A stretch of DNA of 64,000 nucleotides. It comes from Adineta steineri. Its lineage: Eukaryota > Rotifera > Eurotatoria > Adinetida > Adinetidae. Below, one piece after another: positions 12,909-24,300 of this stretch. Positions within the stretch are counted from its first letter, which is position 1. Each line of letters begins with the position of its first letter. Both the position numbers and the translations under genes were made by a program. The stretch spans positions 90,027 through 154,026 of the forward strand of contig CAJNOI010000159.1 of assembly GCA_905250115.1 (NCBI GenBank). Reading direction: 5' to 3'. Under the pieces are notes generated by a model. It saw only the letters and a list, made by a program, of their open reading frames with translations, was not told where the DNA came from and ran no database searches.

Positions 12909-13104
12909 TTCACCACACTCATTGAATTGTTTACAAATGTCTGCTATAATAACACCGGTTGGCAGTACAGTTTTCAAGTAATTAAGAATGGTCATACTGG
13001 CATGTAAAAATTCACTTGAATTAGGATTTTGTGTACTTAATGATTGTAGTTGACTGACAACAGGTACATTATCAGTTGTTTGACTACTAAGTTGAACTGG
13101 ACAC
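12909..13104 (-). pseudogene. Orphan terminal exon or gene fragment
   Basis: On the minus strand an open stretch of about 65 codons preceded by a possible acceptor (AACAG) reads CPVQLSSQTTDNVPVV, then EFLHASMTILNYLKTVLP and ADICKQFNECGEK, then a stop. The composition is protein-like, but no family is recognised and no upstream partner exon is evident. It lies in the relic zone next to the gypsy fragment, so it is probably a truncated gene. Confidence 0.3.
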
Positions 13105-13304
13105 TGTTGATTATTGACGTGTTTGTTATGCTTTATTTATATAAATAATAAATAGGGCATCGAGTTCGTTTTCGTTACAGCATCACTAACTTCTTTTATT
13201 TAAACAAGTACATATATATAGATAGAAAAGAAAGAAAAACACGAAAGAAATTATAAAAGTGTAGATGTCCTTTCTGAATCATAACCGTGTTCAATTAATA
13301 TTCA

Positions 13305-13441
13305 GATTGTTTTTGCTTGAAAATGTACTTGCGCATCTTTGACATGTCTCTCAGTAAAAGCATCAATTTTGCTTGAAATTACTCCTTCTTCACATTGCTG
13401 ATATGTAACTGTTCGTTCAAGAAGCGTTTTGAAATCATCTT
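13305..13441 (-). pseudogene. Orphan exon of unknown gene
   Basis: A clean acceptor (TTACATTTAG) precedes a coding-like frame of 45 codons beginning EDDFKTLLERTVTYQQCEEG, containing IDAFTERHVKDAQVHF, and ending in a stop. It is not recognisable as part of the neighbouring retroelement. It may be the last exon of a gene interrupted by that element. Confidence 0.3.
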
Positions 13442-13499
13442 CCTAAATGTAATAGATCAACATTAAAATATTTTTAAGTCTTATAAACTTTTTCTTAAG

Positions 13500-14292
13500 C
13501 CTAACATTATTTATTTTAAAGCATCGTAAAACGTATCAATGGTGCAGCAATTTTTGCAAAGTTTTTGATGAATCGCCTGTAAAACTGGGCCATCTGTACA
13601 AACGAGTATGCTTCTTTAGATGTTGTAGGTATAGAAAAATCCATGATTTTCTTTATTTTATTTTTAACTTGACATTAGCTTTTTCTAACGCATGAAGTAC
13701 TAGATCGATGTATTAGATGTATTTTTCATATGACGGCGAAAAAAATAATTACATCATCTAAATATACGACTGTAATATCCCACCGGAACGCTGCTAAGAT
13801 GGAGTTAATAATTCGTTGAAAGAATGCCGGTGCGTTAGACAATCCAAATGGTAGAACGTTAAACTGGTATAATCAGTCTTGTGTCATGAACGCGGTCTTT
13901 GTTTTATCCTCTTCGTCAATTGGGATTTGCTGATAGCCACTTTTAAGGTCTAACTTTGAAAAGTATTGTGATCCGGTCAGTTTATCGATGATGTCTTCAA
14001 TGCGCGGCAGAGGATATACGTCTTTTTTCGTAAGCAAGTTTACGCGTTAATAATCGACACAGAAGTGAGGTTTGCCGTCTTTCTTCTTAACGATGACGGC
14101 CGGTGCTGACCATGGGCTTGAGCCTGGATGGATTATGTGATTATTCAGCATTTCTGTAACTTGTTCATTGATGATTTGGATCTCTTTCGTTGCCTTTCGA
14201 TATGGATATGACTGAATCGGTTGATGGTATCTTGAGGGTGTGGATGTAGTATGAAATAAATATTTACATAACATCCAACCAGGAATGTTCAT
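13500..14292 (-). mobile_element. Degenerate Ty3/gypsy retrotransposon reverse-transcriptase fragment
   Basis: Minus-strand pieces follow the order of a gypsy RT: an N-terminal segment ending with MLNNHIIHPGSSPWSAP and VKKKDGKPHFCVDY, then DVYPLPRIEDIIDKL, YFSKLDLKSGYQQIP, DKTKTAFMTQD, the catalytic box VYLDDVIIFF (near 13760), and AQFYRRFIKNFAKIAAPL. The frame is broken by several stops, including one in place of the Arg after FCVDY, and by frameshifts. No LTR, integrase, RNase H or gag is seen. It is a dead remnant. Confidence 0.8.
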
Positions 14293-14572
14293 GACTAGTC
14301 GATTAATTTTGCACTAAACTATTCCATTAGTACTTTGAATAGTTAAAATAACTAAATGAATCATCCAAATAATCTTTCTTACAATAGAAAAAGAAGAAAG
14401 ATGTGTCATACAGGTATTTCATCATTCTTCGATTCGACATGATGAAAACTTTCGCAATATGATTTTCGATTACAAAAAAAAAGAAAGATGTATAGCTCCT
14501 GAGTGGACTCGAACCACCTGTCACCCGGTTAACAGCCGGGTGCGTTTACCACTTACGCCACAGGAGCACATC
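14279..14572. repeat. Duplicated tRNA-Asn block, copy A
   Basis: About 290 nt, of which the last quarter is the tRNA-Asn gene. Similar sequence recurs at 16451-16731 in the same orientation with scattered mismatches and small indels, beginning about 215 nt beyond the tRNA 3' end and stopping shortly after its 5' end. Confidence 0.85.
14495..14567 (-). tRNA. tRNA-Asn (anticodon GTT)
   Basis: The 73-nt gene has no intron and folds perfectly. The acceptor stem pairs GCTCCTG with CAGGAGC. The D-stem is GCGT/ACGC. The anticodon stem is CCCGG/CCGGG around the loop CTGTTAA, placing GTT at positions 34-36. The T-arm is GGTGG-TTCGAGT-CCACT. The internal A-box (TGGCGTAAGTGG) and B-box (GGTTCGAGTCC) promoters are intact, so it should be transcribed by RNA polymerase III. 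Confidence 0.95.
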
Positions 14573-15136
14573 ATATAAGACTGTCATAGTTACTTTTATC
14601 ATTAGAAAAAAAAATAGTACTAACAATACATTTCTTTTGGTTTATTAAAATGAGTGCAGAATATATTGCATCGTTTTATAATGCAAGATCTCAACTTGTT
14701 CTTAGCCGTTGTTGCGAAAAGAAAACTGATAATTTTTCCTGCGATAATAGATGTAGACTGAACAAGAATACGAGTGTTAGTGTAACTGAAATTCTCATAC
14801 ATAAAGAACCTATATCCATGTCCGATCATTGATAAATAGTAGTTAACATATGGTAATAAACTCATTTAGTGTATTTTATAAATATAAGGTAAAATATGTA
14901 TAAGTTTCATGATTTTAGCTATGGAACGTACTCAGTATAGTCTCATGTATGAAAAATAGAATTGACTTACTTGTGATACAAAGAAAAGTAATCATACGGT
15001 CTCTTTTTTTGTTTCTCTCACATAACTAACAAGAGAAATTTGTGTTTTTTTGTGCGTAATATTATCTCGTTCATTAAATGCGCTATGCATTCGAAACGAT
15101 GTTTTTTTAGATGATTTTTTATTTTTATTTGAAAAG
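14573..15136. other. Intergenic region
   Basis: No gene is supported. The short opposing reading frames at 14620-14865 overlap each other and show no domain. Confidence 0.45.
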
Positions 15137-15883
15137 TTAATAAAAACCAAAGAGAACAAGAACTAAGATTATCAAAAAATATATAATAAGTAAATAAAAA
15201 AACGAATAATTAGTTATTACTGTATGTAACATCTTTGGAGGAAGATTCTGTTCATTTTTACTATAGATATTACAAGAGAGAGAATTATTTACTTCTGTAT
15301 GTACCATAGCTGGAGCTGGAGGAAGATTCTGCTCATTTTCATTATGAATATCACAAAAGAGAGAATGATTTACTTCTGTATATACGATATCTGGATCTGA
15401 AGGAGGATTCTGCTCATTTTCATTATATATGGGAAACTCATTGGCATACTTTAATGTATATTCTCGAACAATTGAATTATATTCTCTACGATTCTCTCTA
15501 AAGTATCGAGCAGCTTCATGATTGATAGGATTATCCATGGCAGGAGTATCAAGAATAGATGATATGGAAAGTAAAATATTTTCAATTGTTAATACCGCAC
15601 GCCAGTCATCTTCCAAAATGCGAATATATATTTTACCAATTGAAGAAATATTTGGATGAAACATATTTGTTTTCATTGTACATTGCGGAGGTTTAAATGG
15701 ATATTCATCAGAACAAATAATATCGAGAATGAATATACCACCTTCAAACGGTGTATCAGATGGACCTAGAATTGTTGCACGCCAATGGAATATATCATTT
15801 TTGATTGGTTCAGCAAATATATAATCAGGTGCATTTTGTTCAAAATCTTCCCGTTCTCGATTTAATTTTCTTGTTGCTATCAT
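15137..15883 (-). CDS. Catalytically dead, tail-anchored E2 ubiquitin-conjugating-enzyme-like protein
   Basis: Intronless frame of 248 residues. Residues 1-150 form a UBC fold close to UBE2D-type E2s: GPSDTPFEGGIF (40-51), YPFKPPQ (61-67), the HPN motif (76-78), then LEDDW and a C-terminal helical region. The catalytic cysteine is replaced by Tyr86 (GKIYIRIL where active E2s have G-x-I-C-L-D-I-L), so it cannot form a ubiquitin thioester. The change could be one base (TGT to TAT). Residues about 155-225 hold three imperfect repeats starting with NENEQNPP, NENEQNLPP and KNEQNLPP, and residues about 226-246 form a hydrophobic tail anchor. Family knowledge suggests a UEV-like regulator or partner of an active E2, probably on ER or another membrane; both are inference. 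It sits between the two tRNA-Asn blocks. Confidence 0.85.
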   Translation of the reverse strand: MIATRKLNREREDFEQNAPDYIFAEPIKNDIFHWRATILGPSDTPFEGGIFILDIICSDEYPFKPPQCTMKTNMFHPNISSIGKIYIRILEDDWRAVLTIENILLSISSILDTPAMDNPINHEAARYFRENRREYNSIVREYTLKYANEFPIYNENEQNPPSDPDIVYTEVNHSLFCDIHNENEQNLPPAPAMVHTEVNNSLSCNIYSKNEQNLPPKMLHTVITNYSFFYLLIIYFLIILVLVLFGFY

Positions 15884-16450
15884 TATTGAATAGAAAATCT
15901 AAGTGATAATGTAACTTGCTATTTATTAATTACTTTCTAAAAAAACAGTCAGTAGCAATGTTATTTGTTCTATAAACATTTTGTATAAAAAATATTACTA
16001 AAACAATTTATTTTGCATTTCATATTGTTCTCTTTCATTTGCGACAAAAAACTCACTGAGAAAAATGTGTCTTCACTTCCTTTCTCTTTCCAAATATCTG
16101 TGATGCATATGACTAATAGTTACAATATAAGTTAATGTTTTTGATGTGATCGAAACAGTTGAAATAAAAATAACAAATGTATAATTCAGAGAGAAAAGAA
16201 AAAAAGTGAAAAAAAGCTTACTTGGAAAGATGAAAGTGAATTGCTGTTGTCTACAAACAGCAAATTCAGGTATAAATCAGTTTGTCCGTAGATGTAAGTG
16301 GGGACGCGGATAGGTGTACATGTGCATATTATGTTCTAATTTCTACTCTTCAAAAAGGAAAACGAGATGCTTTGGAATCATGTTTTTTCTATGTAAAGTT
16401 GATTTTAACTGATCTCACTAAGTTGCTGTCGATAGAAAGTCGTGCATCAA
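15884..16450. other. Intergenic region
   Basis: No supported gene. A degenerate G-rich stretch near 16285-16325 may be a half hairpin. Confidence 0.4.
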
Positions 16451-16731
16451 CAAGGAATATTTATGACTAATCGATAAATTTTGTACTAAACTTCCATTAC
16501 AGCTTTGCATGGTTACAATAAATAGATGAATCAGCCAAATAATCTTTCTCGCAATACAAAAAAGAAAAACATGTGTCACACAGGTATTTCATCATTCTTC
16601 GATTCGACATGATTAAAACTTTCGCAATATGACTTTCGATTACAAAAAAAAGAAAGATGTATAGCTCCTGAGTGGACTCGNNNNNNNNNNCCGGGTGCGT
16701 TTACCACTTACGCCACAGGAGCACATCAAAT
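16451..16731. repeat. Duplicated tRNA-Asn block, copy B, with assembly gap
   Basis: Second copy of the block at 14279-14572, same orientation, about 2.2 kb away. It contains a run of ten N at 16681-16690 in the T-arm/anticodon region of the tRNA. The run replaces a stretch that is 24 nt long in copy A, so it is a placeholder of arbitrary length. Confidence 0.85.
16664..16722 (-). tRNA. tRNA-Asn, second copy, interrupted by an N gap
   Basis: Both acceptor-stem halves (GCTCCTG and CAGGAGC), the D-arm and half of the anticodon stem are identical to the intact tRNA-Asn at 14495. The anticodon and T-stem are hidden by the N run, so identity is inferred from the copy and function cannot be judged. 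Confidence 0.7.
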
Positions 16732-17118
16732 AAGATTCACATGATAACTGACGTTTTAGATTTTGAGCAGAAAATGATTTTATTGAAGGTATATAACTAT
16801 AATTAGTTATCATAATCAGAGAATTCGTCTTTGTGTAAAATTTTCAGTTTCAAACAAAATTCATTTCTTAGATATGTATTTGTTTCCAGAAAGAAAAAAT
16901 ATCTTTGCGAGAAACTTATGAATATCTAGCGATGATGAAGTGGCTGAGAGTATGCGCTTTTTATTTATCTCTCATTTCAACTCACACCCACACCCTCAAG
17001 ATGCATATTTCTGTAGGCAAGCGAAATAATTGATCAGTTTGAAGTTATTTATTTAAATTTATATAGCTCAAACTTTGCCTTGCTCATTACTCTCAACACA
17101 GTTCAGTGAACATATCAT
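16732..17118. other. Intergenic region
   Basis: No gene seen. A C-rich telomere-like arm (ACACCCACACCCTCAAG) lies at 16984-17000 with only a poor G-rich partner. Confidence 0.45.
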
Positions 17119-17445
17119 TTAATCTTGCACGTTTGTCACATTTGTGCACTTATTGTAACATCCACACGATGGTGGACAACACTTTTGATAATTTTCACAA
17201 CTGCTGTCATCGGCGCAACACAAGGGATCTTTTGCACACATTTGTTTTTTCATAGTAGATGAGCAAACGAATTTGCATCGAACGTTGTTTGGCATAGGAG
17301 GACATTCATCAGCTAAATTAGATAGAGTCCTGTGATTTCATATCAAACGAAATTGAAACTTACATTGAGTCGAATTGGAAACAAAAGCATCGTTGTCTAA
17401 GAAAAAAACAACGGCAAGTAAAACAAGAAACAAGATGCAACGCAT
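17119..17445 (-). CDS. Small secreted cysteine-rich WAP-like protein
   Basis: Two exons (17445-17364 and 17312-17119) separated by a 51-nt GTAAGT...TTTAG intron give about 91 residues. The N-terminus MRCILFLVLLAVVFF is a signal peptide. The mature part is Cys-rich: ECPPMPNNVRCKFVC, MCAKDPLCCADDSSC, QKCCPPSCGCYNKC. The spacing, especially the central D near a Cys and the KCC..C..C ending, resembles a WAP four-disulfide core domain, known in protease inhibitors and antimicrobial proteins. Function is inferred only. Confidence 0.7.
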
Positions 17446-17922
17446 ATTGCTTATAATACGAATGACAATAATATTTTTTTTAGTTTTATGTAAACCTAAT
17501 ATATATATGCATACTCAAAGTTTTTTCTCTCTGCATTCTCTCTCGTCGATTCTCTTTTCGATGAATATATTAAATGATGATTGCTTAATGTTAATAGATC
17601 GTAAAGTGCGTCGAGGACGTTTTTCATTCGTGAATAAAATTAGCATTCGTACAAACGTAATAATATTCTCCTGCATAATATTACATCGTATATAAATATG
17701 ATGTATTACAATTGCGTTTTAAAATAATTGCTAAAAACAGCGTTATTTCTTTTTCGTATTTATTACGATGCATATTCAATAAGAAAAAGTATATTCAATT
17801 CTTTCCTTCTAGAAGCAATAAATAAAATAAGCTAAGATATTAGAATATTTCTTCTACAAAAGCCACGTAGATGAGAAAGTAAGCGCAGTTCACAAAGAGT
17901 CAGAGTCTATGCTGAAACGTTG

Positions 17923-18062
17923 CTCAGTTTAACTTAATTTTTGATTTATTGAACCAACAGTAAATGTATCGATGGTGCAGATTATTTAACCATTCATTTA
18001 TGTTCTAACAATTGCAAAGTGAAGGATATTTGTAACGTTTCGATGGGAAAGTGAATGATCCA
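17923..18062. repeat. 140-bp dispersed repeat, copy 1
   Basis: Matches 26737-26875 in the same orientation from CTCAGTTTAACT through to GGATATTTG and the end TGATCC, with scattered substitutions. No coding potential is visible. Both copies lie within tens of bases of a telomere-like hairpin. Confidence 0.75.
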
Positions 18063-18065
18063 GGT

Positions 18066-18124
18066 CGGGTGTGAGTTTGAATATGAATAGAATAGAATAG
18101 GATACTCACACCCACACCCTCAAG
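18066..18124. repeat. Telomere-like hairpin
   Basis: G-arm GGGTGTGAGTTTG, a loop containing a GAATA-type microrepeat, then C-arm ACTCACACCCACACCCTCAA. Confidence 0.65.
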
Positions 18125-18332
18125 CGGGTTCAGAATTAGATTCATCTTTTCATTACCTTTACCTTCATCCACACTTACACCTTCAAAAAACGTCAATATT
18201 TTTTTTAAATTTATTAAAAGGTTAATATTCGAAGACAATTACGTTATTTCAGGATTAATGTAGGTGCTGACAAAAGCTGTGTGTGAGTTTTATATTTGTT
18301 CCGCATGTACTCAGTCACTCTCAGCTCTCTAT

Positions 18333-21300
18333 CTATTCGGCAGTTTCTGCAGAGTTTTTCTTCCGCCATACACTGGCTTTTGAAATGTAACTGTCAATAT
18401 CTTCCTCCGTGAGCCACCCCATAATTCGGTGATAGATACGAGCGCCAATCCATGGTCGACGATCATCATTCATGAAGGGACGCGCGTGTACTTGAAAACT
18501 CCAAAACGATTGTGGGTCCCCGGATCGATCGCAACGGCAACAATGGAAACATTTAAAGAGATAATGCATACGCCACATAGAAAAACGAACAGCGCTTTTC
18601 ACCTGTAAATGTACCAGCTCATAGTCAGAAAGTAGATCATAGAGCATGATGTTGCGATGGAGGTTGGCCTGGGTCTTCAAAGTAGGAATCTCACCAACAG
18701 CCAGTCCTATAAGAGAAGACAAACCGAATGAACATGGACATTTTCAAAAATGTCCTTCTTAGATAGTATCTAATGGAACTTTTGTTTTACTTACCAATGA
18801 GCAGATTTGTAATGAGAATGGTCATTACAACTTGCGTTAGAATAAACACGAAATAGATAACAGGATAGAGCATGATGCCCCCTTCATCAGGACTATATAA
18901 ACGATCTTCATAGCCCAAATCGAAAAGAGAGAGTGAGGTGCGCATCATAGCTTCGTATGGAGTTCCATAAACTGTTTGATATTGTAGCAGCATATAATAA
19001 GTAAAGCCAAAGCCACAAACTAATGTGATGAGCATGGGTAAGGCTTTGAGGAACTTGATGAAAATCAATTGAAGCATAACCACATATAAACCCAAATTCA
19101 TCCATGGTATGTATCGCATATATGTTAATAAAGTAAGCCATGAAAACAGCAAACCAATGGAACCCTAAATCAATGTGCAGCACTCTGAAGTTTTTTTCTA
19201 CAAATCAAATCTTTTATCCTATTATCGTGTACAAACCGTGTAACAAGAATTCCTCTTAGTCAACTTTCTGCATATAATTTTCTCAGATAACTTGCTCTTG
19301 ACTCTGGATTAGTTCTTTTCACGTGTATACACTTGTAGAATAGAATACAATTAAGTAGCGAAACATAATAGAGGCCTTACAATTCATTTCAAATGAGTTA
19401 GGTACCGAAAACGTCCAGACTATATGAGATGTAAAGAAAGTCATACTAGTACACAGACGAAGAAACCACATATCTGTTTAAATTCTGCAAAGAAAGTTGC
19501 TAATATTATAAATGTTTTTGTTGCTGAATTTCGTTTATAACGAATTAAAAGAAACAAAAATACTAAAAACCTCAGGCCAATTAGCTAGTCTTCAATTTAC
19601 AACTTTTTTCTTGAATGAAATAATTACTTTATTCAAATAGTAATAAAAAATTAAACAAACTATAAGTTGAAAGTTTCTGAATGAGTCACTTGTATCCTGT
19701 CATTAGATACAAAGAAATGTAATATTACAACTGAAGACCTATGTATAACAGTACTTCATATAAGAAGCATTTAATGCTGATGACATAAACTTCCTATTCC
19801 TACGTATAGAACTTCTATATCATATTGCACAGTATAGACTGAAAGCAAAGGAGTTTTATACTTTAATTCCTGTAAAATTTTGATGAGTTATTTTCTCTCA
19901 GATAATAAGAGATTGCATGACTTTTCACTCACCAGTTCCCATTGTACTGGACATCGAATGGCGAGTGGTACTTGCCAAGAAGACCAGTCTTTGATGTATG
20001 TGAAACACAAAATAAGTGCAAGAGCTTCAAGGTAGTGTGCCGCTCTGCGAAAAACTCGTGGCGTCGCACCGATTATCAGAGCCGTATTTTTGAGGATAAA
20101 TATAAACATTAACGTATCGAGCAACGGGTACGCCCACTTTTCAGTAGGACTTTTATATGCATTCGGGTTGTTCGATGCAACGAGATAGGCACCGACGCGT
20201 TCGCAAATACTCGTATCAGCTCCATAGTCCCATACGATACTTTGATTACTGTTTAGACTTTGATTGTAAAGATTATAGTAGTAGAAAGGATGTGTAGCAC
20301 GTAATACTACCAGCGTATAGATAGATAAAAAAAAGGCAAAAACAATGAAGAAGGAGGAAAAGAAAGCCAGACTATATCGGCGAAATTTCTCTCTGCGTAG
20401 TTCAATACAATAATCGAGTTCCATAAGTTTCAATTGCTGACATTGAGCCATGATGACAAGCGGATGGTTACGAAGAAGTATGTGGCAATCCGACGTGTAC
20501 ATACGTTTATCATCGTTCATGTACTTTTCACCTTCAAAGAACCGACGAACACGAGCAAATGCACGACGCACTACTTTTCCTTTACGCTTCAAGTCTTGAT
20601 TCTCACCTATAACAAAGAAATGATGGAGTAAGTTTACTAGTTATATCTTGAGGATGGGGTGGGTGTGGGTGTAGATACTGTGTTTACCAAAGACCCACAA
20701 CCACATCTTAGAAATTGTGTTTTATTATTGGGAAGAGAGTTTTACAGAATTGAGTTCATTTTTATTCCTAATAAAAAGTATTACAATCCGTATTCATTAA
20801 TGTAATAATAATGCTTAGGTGACACCTTGATGTCAAAAATGGTACCGGTATACTTATCCATCTATTATGTGGATCTTATCTATATCAATGGTGTAGCGTT
20901 AAAAGTAATTTCTGTATAATACGTAAATTTTTCATTCTATGCTGCTTATATTTCTCGGTCACTTACCATATGTCCAATCTCGAATGGAATATTGATCGTC
21001 GAAAAAGCTGTAATCATAAGTCGCCTGATGAACTGCTTGATTGTCACCTCCGATCACCTTGGTCAACTTGCTCTCGATCACATCGTAAGCAATGTCAGGC
21101 ATGAAGATGATCAGTTCTCGCATGGGTGTCGATGGTACATCAAACTCATCTCCTTCACCATAATGAGCATTCTCCATTAAACGTCGCCAATTCTCGCATT
21201 CGAGTAGACGACGTACCACCGGCTCCTGGTGATTAATAATGGCAGTATCAAGAGCATTTAAACCTTTGGAGTTGCGTGCTGTGGTATCGATACCAGGCTG

Positions 21301-24300
21301 TTTAAGTAAGTAGTTAACTACATCCAAATGGCCTCCGTCGCAAGCAGAGAAGAAGGGAGTGTCACTTTTTTCCGCTCGAGTATTAATGGAAACATCGTAG
21401 TCTTTGATGAGTCCCTGAACCATTTCGAGTTTACCTAGAAAGTAAGAGAAAACATTGCATTACATACTATAATTGTTTAGATTATCGAAATTAGAATCGT
21501 AGTAGTAATAATTAGTTTTATATAAAACTTCTAGATACATAGGATACTTTTTTACTAGAGAAAGCAATTTCAATGAATGAGCTATCCTTGGTTTTTCGAA
21601 AGTCTGAACATGATTTAGTACCATTAAAAACTAATTTATTAAGTTCAGTTGCTGAAAAGAGTAGATCTTAACTCAATAGTCTTTCCTTCTATCTCAATAG
21701 GTTTACTCGTTAGCACTACAAGTGAAGAAATCTTTCATTTGCTAAGTTGATGATAAATGAACTAAAATCAATAATTAGACATATGTTTTACTTTCGTGCA
21801 TTGCATCTATAACTTTTCTTACAAGTAGCTCCTTGAATTACATAGAAGTAAAGCGATGTAAAAACAAACCTTCAGCACATGCCAGATGCAATGGTGTTTT
21901 TCCGTCACTGTCGCGCACTCTGTCCAATATTTGTTTGGCTGTTGACTTGTCCATGCCTGATGGTAACAAAATTTGTAAGAGCGCCACATTACCGAGTAGC
22001 GCACATTCGTGAAGCGGAGTTCGATCCTTGAAATCCACTACCTCAAGGTATCCCAAACCAGGCCTCACTTCCGTCATTCCTGTTATAAGTTCTTTGCAGA
22101 CGAGAAGATTTCCTTGCTCGCAGGCAAGATGCAATGGAGTATTACCTTCGTTGTCAGGTGCGTATAGCAGTTGTTCTGACAAGGATTTGCCTTCTGGTAG
22201 ATGCCAATTTTTATGATCCTTATGTTGAAGAATAAGCTTGCAAATCTCGGCATGATTGTTGGTCTTTGCGTCCTCTGTGTTCACATTAGATGATTTCATC
22301 GTTACGGAAAGTTGACTTTTGTCATCAAGAGGATAAGTACAGATTTTGATATCTTTGTCAGCAGTTGGTTGCGTTTGTTCGGCGCATACGTGAAGAATGT
22401 TCTTCTTACGATGTCTAGGATCTTTGGTGCATTTTCCCAGCTGTTCCATCGTTTTTACCGTGAGTAAATATTTGACACACTCAACATAACCGTAGTGAGC
22501 AGCAAGTAGAAGAGGCGTGTATCCATCTTGATTATGTTTGTGAATATGTTCGTGAATATGTTCGCCATATATTTTGAATAAGAATGCGGTGATGATGTCG
22601 TTGTCCGATGGTCCTTCATCAGCTACTTTCCGATTGCCGTTCAATTTACAAGCAAAATGTAAAAAGGGTACTTTCTTCATGTCGAGTGTGTCAATGATTT
22701 GAGTCAAAATATCAGTATTGTTCATTTTCAAAACAGAAATCGCAGCCCGCTTGCGTTGCTCATCATCTTTCAAGTACGCACACAAGCTATTTACCGCCTC
22801 AGTGTTGTTATTTTCGGCTGCAAGACATAGTGGTGACTTTTGGGCAGCATCAAGCATATTCACGTACTTATCATATTCTGAGCTGGTCAGATACTCTTGT
22901 GGTTTCATTAAAAGTAACTTGATGATTCGATCTAATATGAAAAAAACGAAAGAAAAAATGTCGAAGAAAAAATAGTCGCAAGGAAAAAGATCGAAACTTT
23001 GGAGATGTCGTGATTAACCAAAATACCCTCATCTTCATTCTTCGTCAAACATTATCATTCGCTGAGTCGACATTTTTTCCAATCGATATCTTTTTTTTTC
23101 GATCTTTTTTTCTTTGACATTTAGCTTTCAGCGTTTTCAGTACATACCAATGACTTTGTCTTCATCTTTATTCCATGGTAACGAACAAGCTAAATGCAGC
23201 GGTGTTTTATTCAATATATTGACATCCTAGAAGAAGAGTCATTAGATAACGAACGTGAGCGAATCGAAAAAGTCTTATTCTTTGAAGTCTTAGGGGCTGA
23301 AACACTTTTCTTCATATATAGAACAAGATGAATCATAATTTCTAATGTCAATATCTAACAACGAAGATCAAAAAAGAAATTTTCTTGTATCTGAAAGATG
23401 TGCGTTATTCATATTGAAATTACTTAAAAAGTACTATAGACTATTGTTCTCATCTTTTTCTTACGAAATCTTCAAATCGAGTTTTAGATGCATACACTTT
23501 CCTACAGATATTTCTCTTAAATCCTCATCGCTAATTAAAATGTAGATAGATACGGAAAGCGATTCTGCTATGTATTCATATAATTGAAATGTTACAATTG
23601 TGCAGAAGTTTAATAAATAATTACTGTTTTAGATCGAACAAGCATGATCGTAAACAGCTGTATATGACGATCGTTTTCCTGCGTGTTGCATACGAAGTAA
23701 AAAAACGCTCGTCTATGGGCTTATACAAACTCCATCTTTGTCAACCTTAGCCACTATCTTTCAATTACTGTATCAATCGAGCTTTCATCTTATTGAGCAT
23801 TTCGTTGAAGTTACGACTTATTCCTGTCACATTCTAAACAAAAGACGCGGTTCTTTACGACTAATACTTATATTTCGATAATATATAACTATAGTAAAAC
23901 AACTTCGATGAAATAAAGAAATAGAGTGCTGGGCTTAATGAGTACTGAAACTCCAAGAATAATAAAGAGATATTTGATCAGAAACTGCCTCTTCTGTTGT
24001 TTCTTGTGTGTATTTTATATTTGGACACATAATTAAATAAATCTATGTAGATATTAACCTCAGTTGTTAACTTATGACTTCTTTAAGAAGTTAAAATGAC
24101 TGCGTACAGAACGGCCTAGACAAAACAAATATACGTTCGGACTTCATTATCTTTTCTAGAGGATTGTTTAAATCAATCCGTTTCATAATTCTACTCTGAA
24201 GATCAAGGAGACAGTCTTTTGTCGAATGAAATACTGAAGAGCTATATAGCTCCACCGCCTATAGTTAGAACAAGAAAAACTAAAGAAAATATTATCGAAT

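Larger units (their letters stand above)
17446..18332. other. Intergenic region
   Basis: No gene supported. It contains one copy of a 140-bp dispersed repeat (17923-18062) directly followed by a telomere-like hairpin (18066-18124). Confidence 0.5.
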
